From contig NZ_FOCI01000001.1 in assembly GCF_900110065.1 (NCBI RefSeq), forward strand, positions 434,001-498,000: 64,000 nucleotides of DNA, given 5' to 3'. Of the stretch, positions 9,331-19,554 are shown piece after piece. The stretch comes from Loktanella fryxellensis (GTDB taxonomy: Bacteria > Pseudomonadota > Alphaproteobacteria > Rhodobacterales > Rhodobacteraceae). Position 1 is the stretch's first letter. The number at the start of each line of letters is the position of its first letter. Under the pieces are notes generated by a model. That model saw only the letters and a program-made list of their open reading frames with translations. It was not told the origin of the DNA and searched no databases. Both the position numbers and the translations under genes were made by a program.

Positions 9331-11037
9331 TCAGTTCGCCTGACGGCGCAGAAAGGCGGGAATCTCGATCCGTTCCTGATCGGCGTCCGCCTGCGGGTCG
9401 GCGCGGGGCTGGTCGCGCAGCGCGCTGACCTGCGGCTGCTGACGGGGCGCCGGTGCGGCGGGCGCATCGGCCTGACCGGTCATGCGGTTGATCAGCGAGT
9501 TGATCCCAAAACGCGGCTTCTCGGCCTCTGCGGCGCGGGGCGCCTCTGCGGTCATGCGCGGGGCCGCGTTGCCGCCGGGACGGTTCAGGGCTGCGGCAAG
9601 GCGGGCCTTCGCCTCTGGCGTGGGCGTGCCCGGCTGCGGTGCGCGGGGCGCGACAAAGGTTTCAGCCGCTTCGATTTCCGGCTCGGGGCGCGGACGATAG
9701 GCGGGCGGCGGCAGGCTGTCGTCGGCAACCGCGTCGTGGCTGTCGTAGCCGGTCGCCTGATCGCGACCGTAGGCATCGTCGTCGTCATAGCTCTCGAACA
9801 GCGACCGTTCCGGTGCACGCTCCGGCTGGCGCTGCGCCGGTTGGCGTTCGGCATACTGACGCTCGGCAGGCTGACGCTCGGCCGCTTGACGGGCCACCGG
9901 TTCTTCATAGCGTGGCGCAGCTTCGCGCACGGGCTCGCGGGCGGCGGCGGGCTGCTGGCGCGGCTGCTCGGTACGGGCGGGTGCAGCGGCGCGGGGCGCC
10001 GGTTCCGGCTGGCGGATCGGCTGGTTCATCGACATCGACCGGCGGGCGGCGGGCACTTCGCTGCTGCGGGACATCGCATCGATGCCGGTCGCCACGACGC
10101 TGACGCGCATCCGGCCTTCCATGCTGGTGTCCAGCGTGGAGCCCACGATGATGTTCGCATCGGGATCGACCATCTCGCGGATCGTATTCGCAGCCTCGTC
10201 CAGTTCGAACAGGGTCAGGTCGTAGCCGCCGGTGATGTTGATCAGGACGCCCTTGGCACCCTTCAGGCTGATCTCGTCCAGCAGCGGGTTGGCGATGGCC
10301 TTTTCGGCGGCCGCCTTGGCGCGATCCTCGCCTTCGGCTTCGCCGGTGCCCATCATGGCCTTGCCCATCTCGTCCATCACCGACCGCACGTCGGCGAAGT
10401 CGAGGTTGATCAGCCCCGGACGCACCATCAGGTCGGTCACACCCTTGACGCCTTGATAGAGCACGTCGTCGGCCAGCGCGAAGGCTTCGGTGAAGGTGGT
10501 GTTTTCGGTCGCCAGACGGAACAGGTTCTGGTTGGGAATGATGATCAGCGTATCGACGACCTTCTGCAGGGCTTCGACGCCCTCCTCGGCCTGACGCATC
10601 CGCTTGTTGCCCTCGAACTGGAACGGCTTGGTGACGACGCCCACGGTCAGCACACCCAGCTCGCGCGCGGCCTGCGCGATGATCGGGGCCGCACCGGTGC
10701 CGGTGCCGCCGCCCATGCCGGCGGTGATGAAGCACATGTGCGCGCCTGCCAGATGATCGACGATCTGTTCGATGCTTTCCTCGGCGGCGGCGGCACCGAC
10801 CGTGGCCCGGGCCCCTGCCCCCAACCCTTCCGTCACCTTGATGCCCATCTGGATCTTGGCCTGCGACCGCGACTGCTGCAGCGCCTGCGCGTCGGTGTTG
10901 GCCACCACGAACTCGACGCCGTCGAGTTCCTTGTCGATCATGTTGTTGACCGCATTGCCGCCGGCGCCGCCCACACCGAACACGGTGATGCGCGGCTTCA
11001 GATCGTCGTGTCCGGGAAGGGAGAGGTTTAGTGTCAT
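9331..11037 (-). CDS. ftsZ: Cell division GTPase FtsZ
   Basis: A 568-residue tubulin homologue that forms the cytokinetic Z ring. The GTPase domain has [15 protein letters not shown] and the tubulin signature [10 protein letters not shown]. The body is followed by an unusually long Pro/Gln/Arg-rich linker (about residues 320-555), typical of alphaproteobacteria. Within it a five-residue RQPAE-type repeat is encoded by 15-bp DNA repeats. The extreme C-terminus [13 protein letters not shown] is the conserved peptide that binds FtsA and other partners. The start ATG 11037 ([15 protein letters not shown]) was chosen over an extended frame to 11151. A 175-nt spacer from ftsA could hold an extra promoter; a strong terminator follows. 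Confidence 0.97.
   Translation of the reverse strand: MTLNLSLPGHDDLKPRITVFGVGGAGGNAVNNMIDKELDGVEFVVANTDAQALQQSRSQAKIQMGIKVTEGLGAGARATVGAAAAEESIEQIVDHLAGAHMCFITAGMGGGTGTGAAPIIAQAARELGVLTVGVVTKPFQFEGNKRMRQAEEGVEALQKVVDTLIIIPNQNLFRLATENTTFTEAFALADDVLYQGVKGVTDLMVRPGLINLDFADVRSVMDEMGKAMMGTGEAEGEDRAKAAAEKAIANPLLDEISLKGAKGVLINITGGYDLTLFELDEAANTIREMVDPDANIIVGSTLDTSMEGRMRVSVVATGIDAMSRSSEVPAARRSMSMNQPIRQPEPAPRAAAPARTEQPRQQPAAAREPVREAAPRYEEPVARQAAERQPAERQYAERQPAQRQPERAPERSLFESYDDDDAYGRDQATGYDSHDAVADDSLPPPAYRPRPEPEIEAAETFVAPRAPQPGTPTPEAKARLAAALNRPGGNAAPRMTAEAPRAAEAEKPRFGINSLINRMTGQADAPAAPAPRQQPQVSALRDQPRADPQADADQERIEIPAFLRRQAN
9826..9900 (-). repeat. Five 15-bp repeats coding the FtsZ linker
   Basis: Five consecutive 15-bp units (9826-9840, 9841-9855, 9856-9870, 9871-9885, 9886-9900). 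The middle units are most alike (CTGACGCTCGGC plus three bases). On the coding strand they specify a repeating Arg-Gln-x-Ala-Glu linker in FtsZ. The frame is kept, so copy number change would alter linker length without breaking the gene. Confidence 0.85.
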
Positions 11038-11212
11038 CGCGCGGTCCGCCTGTTGGTGTGAGGGGCCCGTCCCACCGGGCAAATCGGTCTTTGGGCTGAT
11101 TCTAACGGCTTGTGGCCGTTCCGTCACTCGAAAAGCACAGTCGCGGTACAAAATATGGCGTAAAATCGCCGGTTCCTTGCCGTATCTGGGGGCGTTTACA
11201 CGATCTTGCGAT

Positions 11213-12547
11213 CTACCAGTTATCCTTGAACCACTTCACAGCCCGTTTCAGCGACCGCGCCGGATAGGTTTCGGCGGGAATGTCGAAATCCCACCATTCG
11301 TCCTGCGGATGCGCCGCGAACAGCGCACAGCCCACGGCCCCCGAAAACGCGGGACCCGTCGCCGCCTGCGGCAGCCCCTGCACGCGCAGCGGGCGACCCA
11401 GACGCACCTGCTGGCCCAGGATCTTGGCCGCCAGACCGTCCAGACCGGGGATCTGGCTGCCGCCCCCCGTCAGCACGATCTGCTGGCTTGGCAGATGCTC
11501 GAACCCTGCGGCGTCCAGACGGGCCCGCACCTCCTCGAGGATCTCCTCGATGCGGGGGCGCATGATGCCGATCAGTTCCGCCCGGGAAATGGTGCGGCGG
11601 TCGCGTTCCCAGTCGCCGGTGTCGCCGCCGATCTCGATCATCTCGCGGTCGTCCATGCCGGTGGCCACGACCCCGCCGTAGAACGTCTTGATCCGCTCGG
11701 CCACCTGCGTCGGCACCTGAAGGCCCATGCTGATGTCGCCGGTGACGTGATCGCCGCCCATGCGCACCGCGTCCGAATAGATCATGTGCTTTTTCATGAA
11801 CACGCTGATGCCGGTCGACCCGCCGCCCAGATCGACGCAGGCGGCGCCCAGCTCCTGCTCGTCCTCCACAAGGCTCGAGATGCCGGCGACATAGGCAGAC
11901 GAGGCCAGCCCCGCCAGTTCCAGATCGCAGCGCTTGATGCAGAAGAACAGGTTGCGGATCGCTGTGGCGTCCACGGTCATCAGGTGCAGATCCGTCGCCA
12001 GACGGCTGCCCACCTGCCCGCGCGGGTCCGCCATGCCGCTGCGGTGGTCGAGGGCAAAGTTCACCGGCTGCGCATGCAGCACATCGCGGTCATGGCCGAA
12101 ATCCGGCACCTCGCAGGATGCCAGCACACGGCCGATGTCGCCTTCCGTCACCACGCCGGTTTCCACGTCGACCCCGCCGTCGAGGCCATAGGACCGGGGT
12201 CGCGCCCCGCTGAAGCAGGCGATGACGTGGTCCACGCGGACCTCGGCCATCTTCTGCGCGGCCTGCATCGCGGTGCGGATCGCACGTTCGGTTTCCTGCA
12301 TCGCGTCGATCTCGCCGAACCGGACGCCACGCGAGCGGGTGGTGGCGGCGCCGATCACGCGAAACTGCGAATGTCCTGCAAGCGCCGCCGGCCCGTCGAT
12401 TTGCGGCATCCGCCCCGGCCCGTCGAAGCGCAGCACGAGGCAGGCGATCTTGGACGTGCCAACGTCGAGGATCGCGATGACGCCGCGCTGCATGGCAGCC
12501 CGGCGGACGTTGCGCATGGCACGTTGGGTTTCGTATAGGTCCCGCAT
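11213..12547 (-). CDS. ftsA: Cell division protein FtsA
   Basis: A 444-residue actin-fold ATPase that anchors FtsZ to the membrane. The phosphate-1 loop [17 protein letters not shown] lies near residues 23-39, the second phosphate loop is [14 protein letters not shown] and the adenosine motif is [13 protein letters not shown]. The C-terminus ends in [11 protein letters not shown], an amphipathic membrane-targeting helix. The start ATG 12547 overlaps the ftsQ stop as TGATG, so ftsA is probably translationally coupled to ftsQ. The longer frame to 12970 runs inside ftsQ and was rejected. Confidence 0.96.
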   Translation of the reverse strand: MRDLYETQRAMRNVRRAAMQRGVIAILDVGTSKIACLVLRFDGPGRMPQIDGPAALAGHSQFRVIGAATTRSRGVRFGEIDAMQETERAIRTAMQAAQKMAEVRVDHVIACFSGARPRSYGLDGGVDVETGVVTEGDIGRVLASCEVPDFGHDRDVLHAQPVNFALDHRSGMADPRGQVGSRLATDLHLMTVDATAIRNLFFCIKRCDLELAGLASSAYVAGISSLVEDEQELGAACVDLGGGSTGISVFMKKHMIYSDAVRMGGDHVTGDISMGLQVPTQVAERIKTFYGGVVATGMDDREMIEIGGDTGDWERDRRTISRAELIGIMRPRIEEILEEVRARLDAAGFEHLPSQQIVLTGGGSQIPGLDGLAAKILGQQVRLGRPLRVQGLPQAATGPAFSGAVGCALFAAHPQDEWWDFDIPAETYPARSLKRAVKWFKDNW

Positions 12548-13437
12548 CAGTCGTTCGCCCCTGTCGCCATGGCGTTGCGTGACGCCGCAACTGCCCCTTG
12601 TTGTACTCTGACCGTCGGACGCTGCGGGTTGCGCATGTCCACCAGCATCACATCGCGCGCCAGCAGTTCCGCCGACTGTTCCAGCCCGATCACGCGGTTC
12701 AGCGCAACCGCAGGCTGATACGTCGGCAGCAGGATGCGCTGGTCGCGGTCCAGCACCATGTCCCAGCGCCGCTCGCCGATCCGCACCAGTCCGCGGACCC
12801 GTTCCGCGATGGGTGCGGCGGTGCGGAACAGGGCCAGCGCCTCCTCCAGATGATCCTCGGCGCCCTCGCCCGCGATCAGCGGCAGGTCGCGGCGTTCGGC
12901 CCGTGTGGCGACGGCCCCGGAAAACACGCCGGCCCCGTCGATCAACTGCAACCCGTCGCTGGTCCGCCACAACGCGACGGGCTGGCGCGGCGTGATGCCC
13001 ACCTCCAGCGCACCGCCGTCGCCGACGCGGACATAGACATCCTCGACCGCCGGAAGCTCCGCCACCTTGGCCCGCATCGCAGCCAGGTCGAGTGTGAAGG
13101 ACGACACCGGGAATTTGACCGGGATCAGATCGGTGACGACGCCCGCAAGATCCTCGTCCGCGCCGGTCACGGCCAGATGCGTGACGCGGAATTCCGGCCT
13201 GTCCTGCACGGCCTGCGTCAGACGCTCGATCTGGCCCGTGACCATCGCGCGGTTCCCGTCATGCGCCAGCCACAGGGCGGCGATCAGCACGACGCCCAGC
13301 ACCGGCCCACCCACATAGACGCCCGTGCGCACACCCGGCGTCAGCATCCAGCGTTGCCAGCGATAGCCCCATTTCGACGGCGCCGGATCGCGCAGAGGCC
13401 GCGTGCGGGGTGCGCGCGGGGCGCGCGGCGGGGTCAT
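12547..13437 (-). CDS. ftsQ: Cell division protein FtsQ
   Basis: A bitopic division protein of about 296 residues that links early and late divisome parts. A basic, Pro/Arg-rich cytoplasmic tail is followed by one membrane segment (VYVGGPVLGVVLIAALWLA, near residue 50), then the POTRA domain (FRVTHLAVTGADE) and the FtsQ domain (PAVEDVYVRVGDGGALEVGITPRQPVALW split over two strands). The start ATG 13437 overlaps the ddl stop as ATGA; another ATG lies 9 nt earlier at 13446 and cannot be excluded. It is coupled to ftsA downstream by a TGATG overlap. Confidence 0.94.
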   Translation of the reverse strand: MTPPRAPRAPRTRPLRDPAPSKWGYRWQRWMLTPGVRTGVYVGGPVLGVVLIAALWLAHDGNRAMVTGQIERLTQAVQDRPEFRVTHLAVTGADEDLAGVVTDLIPVKFPVSSFTLDLAAMRAKVAELPAVEDVYVRVGDGGALEVGITPRQPVALWRTSDGLQLIDGAGVFSGAVATRAERRDLPLIAGEGAEDHLEEALALFRTAAPIAERVRGLVRIGERRWDMVLDRDQRILLPTYQPAVALNRVIGLEQSAELLARDVMLVDMRNPQRPTVRVQQGAVAASRNAMATGAND

Positions 13438-14348
13438 CGTGCGCATGACGCATCCTCGACCAGCCAGCGGCACAGCGCGCCAAAGGGGATGCCCACCGCC
13501 TGCGCCTGTTCCGGCGACAGCGACGTGGGCGTCATGCCGGGCTGGGTGTTCGTCTCCAGCAGCACGAGGCCCGCCAGACCGCGCGCCTCGTCCCAGCGGA
13601 AATCGGTGCGGCTGATGCCCCGGCAGCCCAGCGCGCGATGCGCGCGCAGGGCGTAATCCATGCAGGCGTCGAAGATCTCGGTCGGGATATCCGCAGGTAC
13701 CACGTGCCGCGATCCGCCGGGGGTGTATTTCGCGTCGTAGTCGTACCAGCCGTCGGTCAGGATGTCGGTCACAGTCAGCGCCCGGTCGCCCATCACGGTG
13801 GTCGTCATCTCGCGCCCCGGGGCATAGGCCTCGACCATCACGCTGTCGGGCATCGTGTCGGCCAGCGCGGGCGGCGGGGCATCCTTGTCCATCACAAGGT
13901 AGATGCCGACGCTGGACCCTTCGTTGTTGGGCTTCACCACATAGGGCGCGGGCATGACGTGACGGCTGCGCACATCGGCGGCGCTGGCGATCACGCTGCG
14001 CACGATCGGCAGGCCTGCCGTCTCGTAGACCGCCTTGGTGCGCTGCTTGTCGAGGGCGAGGGCCGAGGCCAGCACGCCCGAATGGGTATAGGGGATGCGC
14101 AGCCATTCCAGCAGACCCTGCACGCAGCCATCCTCGCCCCAGCGGCCATGCAGGGCGTTGAAGACGACGTCCGGGGCAAGTGCGGTCAGCCGTTCGGACA
14201 GGTCAGGCCCGGCGTCAAGCTCGGTCACGCTGAATCCTTCGTCCCGCAGAGCCTTTGCACATTCGGACCCGGTGGAGAGTGAGACTTCACGCTCTGCCGA
14301 TGGGCCGCCCATCAGTACAACTACTCTGGGTTGTGTCCCGCTCGACAT
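13434..14348 (-). CDS. ddl: D-alanine--D-alanine ligase
   Basis: A 304-residue ATP-grasp enzyme that makes D-Ala-D-Ala for the peptidoglycan stem peptide. Visible motifs: VVVLMGGPSAEREVSLSTG at the N-terminus, the ATP-grasp strand YVVKPNNEGSSVGI, and the metal-binding end LLETNTQPGMTPTSLSPEQA. The start ATG 14348 was preferred to a TTG two codons earlier. It lies between murB and ftsQ, as in most alphaproteobacterial dcw clusters, and overlaps ftsQ by ATGA. A 75-nt spacer with a GC hairpin separates it from murB. Confidence 0.95.
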   Translation of the reverse strand: MSSGTQPRVVVLMGGPSAEREVSLSTGSECAKALRDEGFSVTELDAGPDLSERLTALAPDVVFNALHGRWGEDGCVQGLLEWLRIPYTHSGVLASALALDKQRTKAVYETAGLPIVRSVIASAADVRSRHVMPAPYVVKPNNEGSSVGIYLVMDKDAPPPALADTMPDSVMVEAYAPGREMTTTVMGDRALTVTDILTDGWYDYDAKYTPGGSRHVVPADIPTEIFDACMDYALRAHRALGCRGISRTDFRWDEARGLAGLVLLETNTQPGMTPTSLSPEQAQAVGIPFGALCRWLVEDASCAR

Positions 14349-14429
14349 ACCCAAACCGCCTCATCGCGGGTCTTGCCGACCCGTCTGTCATTCGCGCCAC
14401 CTGTCCGTGGCGCCCCCCCCTGCGGGGCG

Positions 14430-15377
14430 TTAGTTCCGTGTCCCATCCGGGCCGCGTTCGCCGACCCGCATGATTTCCCATTCTAATGTGATACCGCTGG
14501 AATCGTAAACCGCTTTCCGCACGTCTTCGCCCAAATCTTCAAGGTCTGCGGCGGTCGCACCCCCCGCATTGGTCAGAAAATTGGCATGCAGCGTGTTCAT
14601 CACGGCACCGCCACGGATGGCCCCCCGCAGGCCCGCATCATCGATCAGTTTCCACGCCTTCAGGTCGTGGCTGTCGTCCGCCCGTCCGGTGCTGGAAAAG
14701 CCTGCGGGGTTGCGGAAGGTGCTGCCGGCAGTGCGGTCCTTGGTCGGTTGCGTCTGATCACGCCGGGCGAGCTGATCGTCCATGCGCTGCGCCAGCGCGG
14801 CGGGATCGCCCGCAAGCCCACGCAGGGTCGCCGACACCAGCACGGCACCATCCGGCAGCGTGCTGGACCGATAGGCGAGCTTCAGATCGGCGGCGTCCAG
14901 CGTCACCAGCGTGCCATCCCGCAGCACCGCCTGCACCGACACCAGCGCATCGGCGACGTAAGTGCCATAGCAGCCTGCGTTCATGCGCACGGCCCCGCCG
15001 ATAGTGCCGGGGATGGTGCGCAGGAACGTCAGATCCACCCCCGCCTCGGCACTGCGCCGCGCCACATGCGCGTCCAGCGCCGCCGCCCCCGCCGTCACGG
15101 TCAAGCCATCCACGGCGATGCCGTTGAACCCGCGCCCCAGCCGGATCACCACGCCGCGCACGCCGCCGTCGCGCACGATCAGGTTCGACCCCACGCCCAT
15201 CGGAAACACCGGCACGACCGGGTCGAGGGCGCTCAGGAAGGCGCACAGATCGTCCACGTCCGCAGGCTGGAACAGCACGTCCGCAGGCCCGCCGACCCGC
15301 AGCCACGTCAGTTCCGCCAGCGGGCGGTCCGGTGTCAGGGTGCCGCGCACGGGCGGCAATGCATCGCGCCAGCTCAT
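14430..15377 (-). CDS. murB: UDP-N-acetylmuramate dehydrogenase MurB
   Basis: A 315-residue FAD enzyme that reduces UDP-GlcNAc-enolpyruvate to UDP-MurNAc with NADPH. FAD-binding motifs [13 protein letters not shown] and [19 protein letters not shown] are clear, as are [17 protein letters not shown] and STFRNP before the catalytic Ser region; [12 protein letters not shown] closes the protein. The start ATG 15377 ([12 protein letters not shown]) overlaps the DUF2484 gene stop by 4 nt, which is why the longer frame to 15503 was rejected. Probably translationally coupled to DUF2484. Confidence 0.95.
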   Translation of the reverse strand: MSWRDALPPVRGTLTPDRPLAELTWLRVGGPADVLFQPADVDDLCAFLSALDPVVPVFPMGVGSNLIVRDGGVRGVVIRLGRGFNGIAVDGLTVTAGAAALDAHVARRSAEAGVDLTFLRTIPGTIGGAVRMNAGCYGTYVADALVSVQAVLRDGTLVTLDAADLKLAYRSSTLPDGAVLVSATLRGLAGDPAALAQRMDDQLARRDQTQPTKDRTAGSTFRNPAGFSSTGRADDSHDLKAWKLIDDAGLRGAIRGGAVMNTLHANFLTNAGGATAADLEDLGEDVRKAVYDSSGITLEWEIMRVGERGPDGTRN

Positions 15378-15646
15378 GCAGCGCGCCCCCGCGTAACGCC
15401 ACGCAACCAGCGCAGCAGGTGCAGCAACGGATACCGCAGCACGCTCGCCCCGCCCGCAAAGAACAGCAGGCCCAGCAGCGGCCCCTGATCGACCGTGAGC
15501 CACACCAGCAGCGGCAGGCCCACGGCCAGCAGCGCCATCGCCCGCCTGCGGTGCTGGTTGCGCCCCGGCAGCATCGCCGCCACGTTGGCCGCGATCAGCC
15601 AGACCAGCGCCATCACCAGCGGCAGACTGATGCCTGCGTCATCCAT
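15374..15646 (-). CDS. DUF2484 family small membrane protein
   Basis: A 90-residue, strongly hydrophobic protein with two to three predicted membrane segments (about residues 8-27, 37-53 and 56-70) and a basic C-terminus [20 protein letters not shown]. It matches the DUF2484 family, found in Rhodobacterales between murC and murB. No function is known. It overlaps the 3' end of murC by 8 nt and the start of murB by 4 nt, so its translation is locked into the cell-wall operon, which argues for a role in envelope growth. Confidence 0.8.
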   Translation of the reverse strand: MDDAGISLPLVMALVWLIAANVAAMLPGRNQHRRRAMALLAVGLPLLVWLTVDQGPLLGLLFFAGGASVLRYPLLHLLRWLRGVTRGRAA

Positions 15647-17039
15647 TCAGGCGGTCACGCAAGCCGTAGGCCCAGGCACTGATCGTGCCAGCCCCAAGAC
15701 AGACCACCATGTCGCCGGGCACCGCCTGTTCGCGCACCAGACGCTCCAGATCCTCCTCGGACTCCACGGCGCGGGCGTGGCGGTGGCCGTGACGGATCAG
15801 ACCTGCCACCAGACCGTCGCGGTCCGCACCCGGAATGGGCGCCTCGCCCGCGCTGTAGACCTCGGAAATGCCGACCACGTCCGCATCGTTGAAGCAGCTG
15901 CAGAACTCTTCGAAATGGTGGTTGAGACGACTGTAGCGGTGCGGCTGGTGCACCGCGATCACGCGCCCTTCGGTCGCCTGACGGGCGGCCTTCAGCACGG
16001 CGGCGATTTCCACCGGATGGTGGCCGTAGTCGTCGATGATCGTGATGCCCTGCACCTCGCCCACCTTGGTGAACCGCCGGTTCACGCCGCCGAAGCCTGC
16101 CAGCGCACGGCGGATCTCGTCCTTCTTCAACCCCAGATGGCGGGCGACCGCGACCGCGCCCAGCGCGTTGCTGACGTTGTGGTCGCCGGGCATCGGCAGG
16201 GTGCAGCCTTCGATCACGTCGCCTTCGGACTGCAGCGCCACGTCGAAATGCGCCACACCCTTGACGTAACGCAGGTTCACGGCCCGCACGTCCGCCTGCA
16301 CGTTGAAGCCGAAGGTGACGACGCGGCGGTCGGTGATGCGCCCGACCAGCGCCTGTACCTCGGGATTGTCGGTGCAGCACACGGCCAGCCCGTAGAACGG
16401 GATGCCCGACACGAAGTCGAGGAACCCCTGACGCAGGTTCTCGATCGTGTGCCAGTGGTCCATGTGCTCGGGATCGATGTTGGTGATCAGCGCGATGGTC
16501 GCGGGCAGGCGGTTGAAGGTGCCGTCGCTTTCGTCGGCCTCGACCACCATCCACTCGCCCTGCCCCATCCGCGCGTTGGAGCCGTAGGCGTGGATCACAC
16601 CACCGTTGACTACGGTGGGATCGAGCCCGCCTTCGTCCAGCAGCGCCGCGACCATGGTGGTCGTCGTGGTCTTGCCGTGCGTGCCCGCGATGGCCACGTT
16701 GGATTTCAGGCGCATCAGTTCGGCCAGCATCTCGGCCCGGCGCACCACGGGCAGGCCGCGCGCGCGAGCCGCGTCCAGTTCAGGGTTGCCCGCCTTGATC
16801 GCGGACGAGATCACGATGACCTCGGCCCCGTCCAGGTTCTCGGCCCGCTGGCCGATGTGGACTTTCGCCCCCATGCCGACCAGACGGTCGGTGATCGGCG
16901 TGGCCTTCAGGTCGGACCCCTGCACGGTATAGCCATGGTGCATCAGCACCTCGGCGATGCCGGACATGCCGATGCCGCCGATCCCCACGAAATGGATCGC
17001 GCCCACATCAAGGGGCAGTTTCGTCGGTGCCATCATCAT
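15639..17039 (-). CDS. murC: UDP-N-acetylmuramate--L-alanine ligase MurC
   Basis: A 466-residue Mur ligase that adds L-Ala to UDP-MurNAc using ATP. The N-terminal Rossmann motif is [18 protein letters not shown], the P-loop [13 protein letters not shown], and the C-terminal domain ends with [14 protein letters not shown]. The start was put at ATG 17039, the first of three tandem ATG codons, because GGACGGA lies about 8 nt upstream; an ATG at 17054, just after the murG stop, is the alternative. It follows murG at 17-nt distance and overlaps DUF2484 downstream. Confidence 0.96.
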   Translation of the reverse strand: MMMAPTKLPLDVGAIHFVGIGGIGMSGIAEVLMHHGYTVQGSDLKATPITDRLVGMGAKVHIGQRAENLDGAEVIVISSAIKAGNPELDAARARGLPVVRRAEMLAELMRLKSNVAIAGTHGKTTTTTMVAALLDEGGLDPTVVNGGVIHAYGSNARMGQGEWMVVEADESDGTFNRLPATIALITNIDPEHMDHWHTIENLRQGFLDFVSGIPFYGLAVCCTDNPEVQALVGRITDRRVVTFGFNVQADVRAVNLRYVKGVAHFDVALQSEGDVIEGCTLPMPGDHNVSNALGAVAVARHLGLKKDEIRRALAGFGGVNRRFTKVGEVQGITIIDDYGHHPVEIAAVLKAARQATEGRVIAVHQPHRYSRLNHHFEEFCSCFNDADVVGISEVYSAGEAPIPGADRDGLVAGLIRHGHRHARAVESEEDLERLVREQAVPGDMVVCLGAGTISAWAYGLRDRLNG

Positions 17040-17056
17040 TGCCGTTCCGTCCATGT

Positions 17057-18148
17057 CTATGCCATGTCGCCGCCAAGGTCCTCGACCAGGCCTGCAAGCC
17101 GCGCTGTAGCGTCCGGTGTGGCGCAGGACAAGGCGGCCCGCGACATCTGCAGCGCACCGGCGGAATTGCCCAACACCATCTCCATGTTCTCGGCCAGTGC
17201 GGCGGACGTAAACCGGCTTTCGGGCATCAGGATCGCCGCCCCCGCCTCGACCATGGCGCGGGCGTTGGCGGTCTGGTGGTCGGCGGCGGCGGCGGCGAAC
17301 GGCACGAGGATCGCAGGCCGCCCGATCACGCACAGATCCGCCACGGTGCTGGCGCCCGACCGGGCGATGACCAGCTGCGCCTCGGCCAGCCTCGTGGGCA
17401 TGTCGTCGAAGAAGGTACGGATATCCGCGTCGATGCCTGCCTGTGCATAGGCGTCCGTCACGCGGTCCACATCCTCGGGGCGGGCCTGCTGGAACACGCG
17501 GATGTTGCGCCGCATCGCCTCCGGCAGGGCCGCGATCCCGGCAGGCACCACGTCCGACAGGATGCGCGCACCCTGACTGCCACCCACCACAAGCACCGAC
17601 ATCGGATAATCGCCCGGCGGGATATAGCCAGCCCCCGCCCGGTCGAGGATCGCCTGCCGCACCGGATTGCCGACATGGATGCCCTGCACGCCGTCCGGCA
17701 GCGCCGTGGGCCATGTGCCGCAGGCGACATGGTCGACCCGCGACGCAAAGACCTGATTGACGCGGCCCAGCACGCCGTTCTGTTCGTGGATCATGCGCGG
17801 GATCTGCAGCAGCGTGGCCGCCGCCATCATCGGGATCGCAGGATAGCCGCCGAACCCCACCACCACGCGCGGTCGGTCGCGGCGCAGCGCCAGCATGGCC
17901 CCCAGCGTGCCCGCACCGATCCGCAGCGGCACCACCGCCTTGGCCAGTGCGCCGCCACGGGCGAAGGTGCCGCTGTCGACCTGCGCGATCTCGACCGCAT
18001 CGGGAAACCCGCCGGCATAGCGTGCGCCGCGCGGGTCCGTGCTCAGCGTCACGCGCCAGCCACGGTCCAGCATCGCCTCGGCCAGGGCCTGGGCGGGGAA
18101 CATGTGCCCGCCGGTGCCGCCCGCCGCCATCATCAGATGCGGTCCCAC
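17057..18148 (-). CDS. murG: Lipid II synthase MurG (GlcNAc transferase)
   Basis: A 363-residue peripheral-membrane GT-B glycosyltransferase that transfers GlcNAc to lipid I. The N-terminal glycine loop is [20 protein letters not shown]; the second domain has [13 protein letters not shown] and [22 protein letters not shown], the UDP-sugar site. It starts with GTG at 18148, with GCGAGG of a family A repeat about 7 nt upstream acting as Shine-Dalgarno; a downstream ATG at 18133 is less likely as it would cut the first strand. Lies between ftsW and murC. Confidence 0.95.
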   Translation of the reverse strand: MGPHLMMAAGGTGGHMFPAQALAEAMLDRGWRVTLSTDPRGARYAGGFPDAVEIAQVDSGTFARGGALAKAVVPLRIGAGTLGAMLALRRDRPRVVVGFGGYPAIPMMAAATLLQIPRMIHEQNGVLGRVNQVFASRVDHVACGTWPTALPDGVQGIHVGNPVRQAILDRAGAGYIPPGDYPMSVLVVGGSQGARILSDVVPAGIAALPEAMRRNIRVFQQARPEDVDRVTDAYAQAGIDADIRTFFDDMPTRLAEAQLVIARSGASTVADLCVIGRPAILVPFAAAAADHQTANARAMVEAGAAILMPESRFTSAALAENMEMVLGNSAGALQMSRAALSCATPDATARLAGLVEDLGGDMA

Positions 18149-18154
18149 GGTGCA

Positions 18155-18212
18155 CCTCGCTTTTTGCAGAAATACTCCGGGGGGAGGCCTCCGGCCGGGG
18201 GGCTGGCCCCCC
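18155..18212 (-). repeat. GC hairpin plus family A repeat (copy 2)
   Basis: Read on the minus strand: a 7-bp GGGGGGC/GCCCCCC hairpin (18197-18212), then CGGAGTATTT, CTGC and AAAAAGCGAGG, ending just before the murG GTG. It fills the 79-nt ftsW-murG gap. The GCGAGG part is placed as the murG ribosome binding site. Confidence 0.75.
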
Positions 18213-18227
18213 TTTGCGCCATCGCCT

Positions 18228-19397
18228 TCACCGGCCCATCCGCCGCATCAGGATGTCGCCGATCTCGCCCTGCGGGCGCGCGCGGGTCATCGCCAGCAGC
18301 ATGCCGACCGCGATGCCACCGGCGATCAGGCTCGACCCGCCGTAGCTGACGAAGGGCAGCGTCATGCCCTTGGCCGGCAGCAGGCGCACGGCCACGCCCA
18401 TGTTGATCATCGCCTGAATGCCGAACGCACAGGCCAGACCCGTGCCGGCAAGACGGATGAAGGGATCGCGTTCCTTCAGCAGCCGCAGCAGGCTGCGCAC
18501 CACGATCACGGTATAGAGCGCGATGATCGCCAGCACGCAGACCAGCCCGTATTCCTCGGCGGCGACCGCGATGATGAAATCGGTGTGCGCGTCGGGCAGC
18601 GACCATTTCACCTGCCCCTCGCCCACGCCCACGCCAAAGAAGCCACCCTCGCGGATCGCGTTCGTCGCATAGCCCAGCTGCGTGCGCGGATCGAGGTCGG
18701 GGCTGAGGAACCCATCGATGCGCCGCGCGAAGTGTTCGGACGCCTCGTAGGCGAACAGCCCCGTGGCAAAGACCGCGCCCGCCAGTCCCAGCAGCAGCAC
18801 CATCGGCGCACCGGCCACGAAATACATCACACCCCATGCGAACAGCACGAGACAGGCCTGACCGAAGTCGGGCTGAAGTGCCAGGAAGCCCACTATCACA
18901 AGCGTCAGCACGAACGAATACATCCGCCCCGGCGGTCCGCCCACACTCAGGCCTGCGGCCATCAGCCATGCGGTGAAGACGACGAAACCGGGTTTCAGGA
19001 ACTCCGACGGCTGCACGGACGCGAAGCCGAAGGAATACCACCGCACCGCGCCCTTGCCGAAGTCGGTGCCGAACACCGGCAGCAGCATCAGCGCGACAAG
19101 CGCAAAGCCGAAGCCGATCACCGCCATGCGGCGCACCATGACCGGCGACATCATCGACACGCCGACCATGGCGATCATCGCCATGACGCCGAAGAACCCC
19201 TGACGGGTCACGTAGTAAAAGGGATCGAGGCCGTTCTTGGCCGCCAGCGGCGGCGAGGAGGCCAGCCCCAGCAACAGTCCGATGCCGAACAGGCCCAGGA
19301 TGCAGCACATGCTCCACTTGTCGATCGTCCGCCACCAGCGCGGCAGGACAGGATCGCCTGTCACGACGCGCGGCGCGCCATACACCATTTCGGTCAT
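18228..19397 (-). CDS. ftsW: Lipid II polymerase FtsW (SEDS family)
   Basis: A 389-residue SEDS protein with about ten membrane segments that polymerises septal peptidoglycan together with FtsI. Conserved features include the periplasmic loop [22 protein letters not shown] with the catalytic-region Pro-Ser-Glu, and the C-terminal [18 protein letters not shown]. Length and start (ATG 19397) are normal. It is the first gene of the second half of the dcw cluster; upstream is a divergent flavoprotein gene, so ftsW-murG-murC... must be transcribed from a promoter in the 157-nt spacer at 19398-19554 or from inside the cluster. Confidence 0.96.
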   Translation of the reverse strand: MTEMVYGAPRVVTGDPVLPRWWRTIDKWSMCCILGLFGIGLLLGLASSPPLAAKNGLDPFYYVTRQGFFGVMAMIAMVGVSMMSPVMVRRMAVIGFGFALVALMLLPVFGTDFGKGAVRWYSFGFASVQPSEFLKPGFVVFTAWLMAAGLSVGGPPGRMYSFVLTLVIVGFLALQPDFGQACLVLFAWGVMYFVAGAPMVLLLGLAGAVFATGLFAYEASEHFARRIDGFLSPDLDPRTQLGYATNAIREGGFFGVGVGEGQVKWSLPDAHTDFIIAVAAEEYGLVCVLAIIALYTVIVVRSLLRLLKERDPFIRLAGTGLACAFGIQAMINMGVAVRLLPAKGMTLPFVSYGGSSLIAGGIAVGMLLAMTRARPQGEIGDILMRRMGR

Positions 19398-19554
19398 CGT
19401 CTATCCGCCCGGAATTGCCTGTCGCCCGCGTTGCGCGCGGGTCTATGATTTCACACTAGCCACCTTGCAGCCGTAATTCCACTTCAATTCGCATCCGCCG
19501 CTTGCGACCCGGCGCACCCTTGCAATCGGCCCATGTCGCGGGCACGAGGGCGCC

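Noticed and set aside
15639-18155. 838-residue reading of murC extended upstream
   Set aside because: The extra part is an alternative frame of murG, whose motifs are intact; murC family N-terminus fixes the start near 17039.
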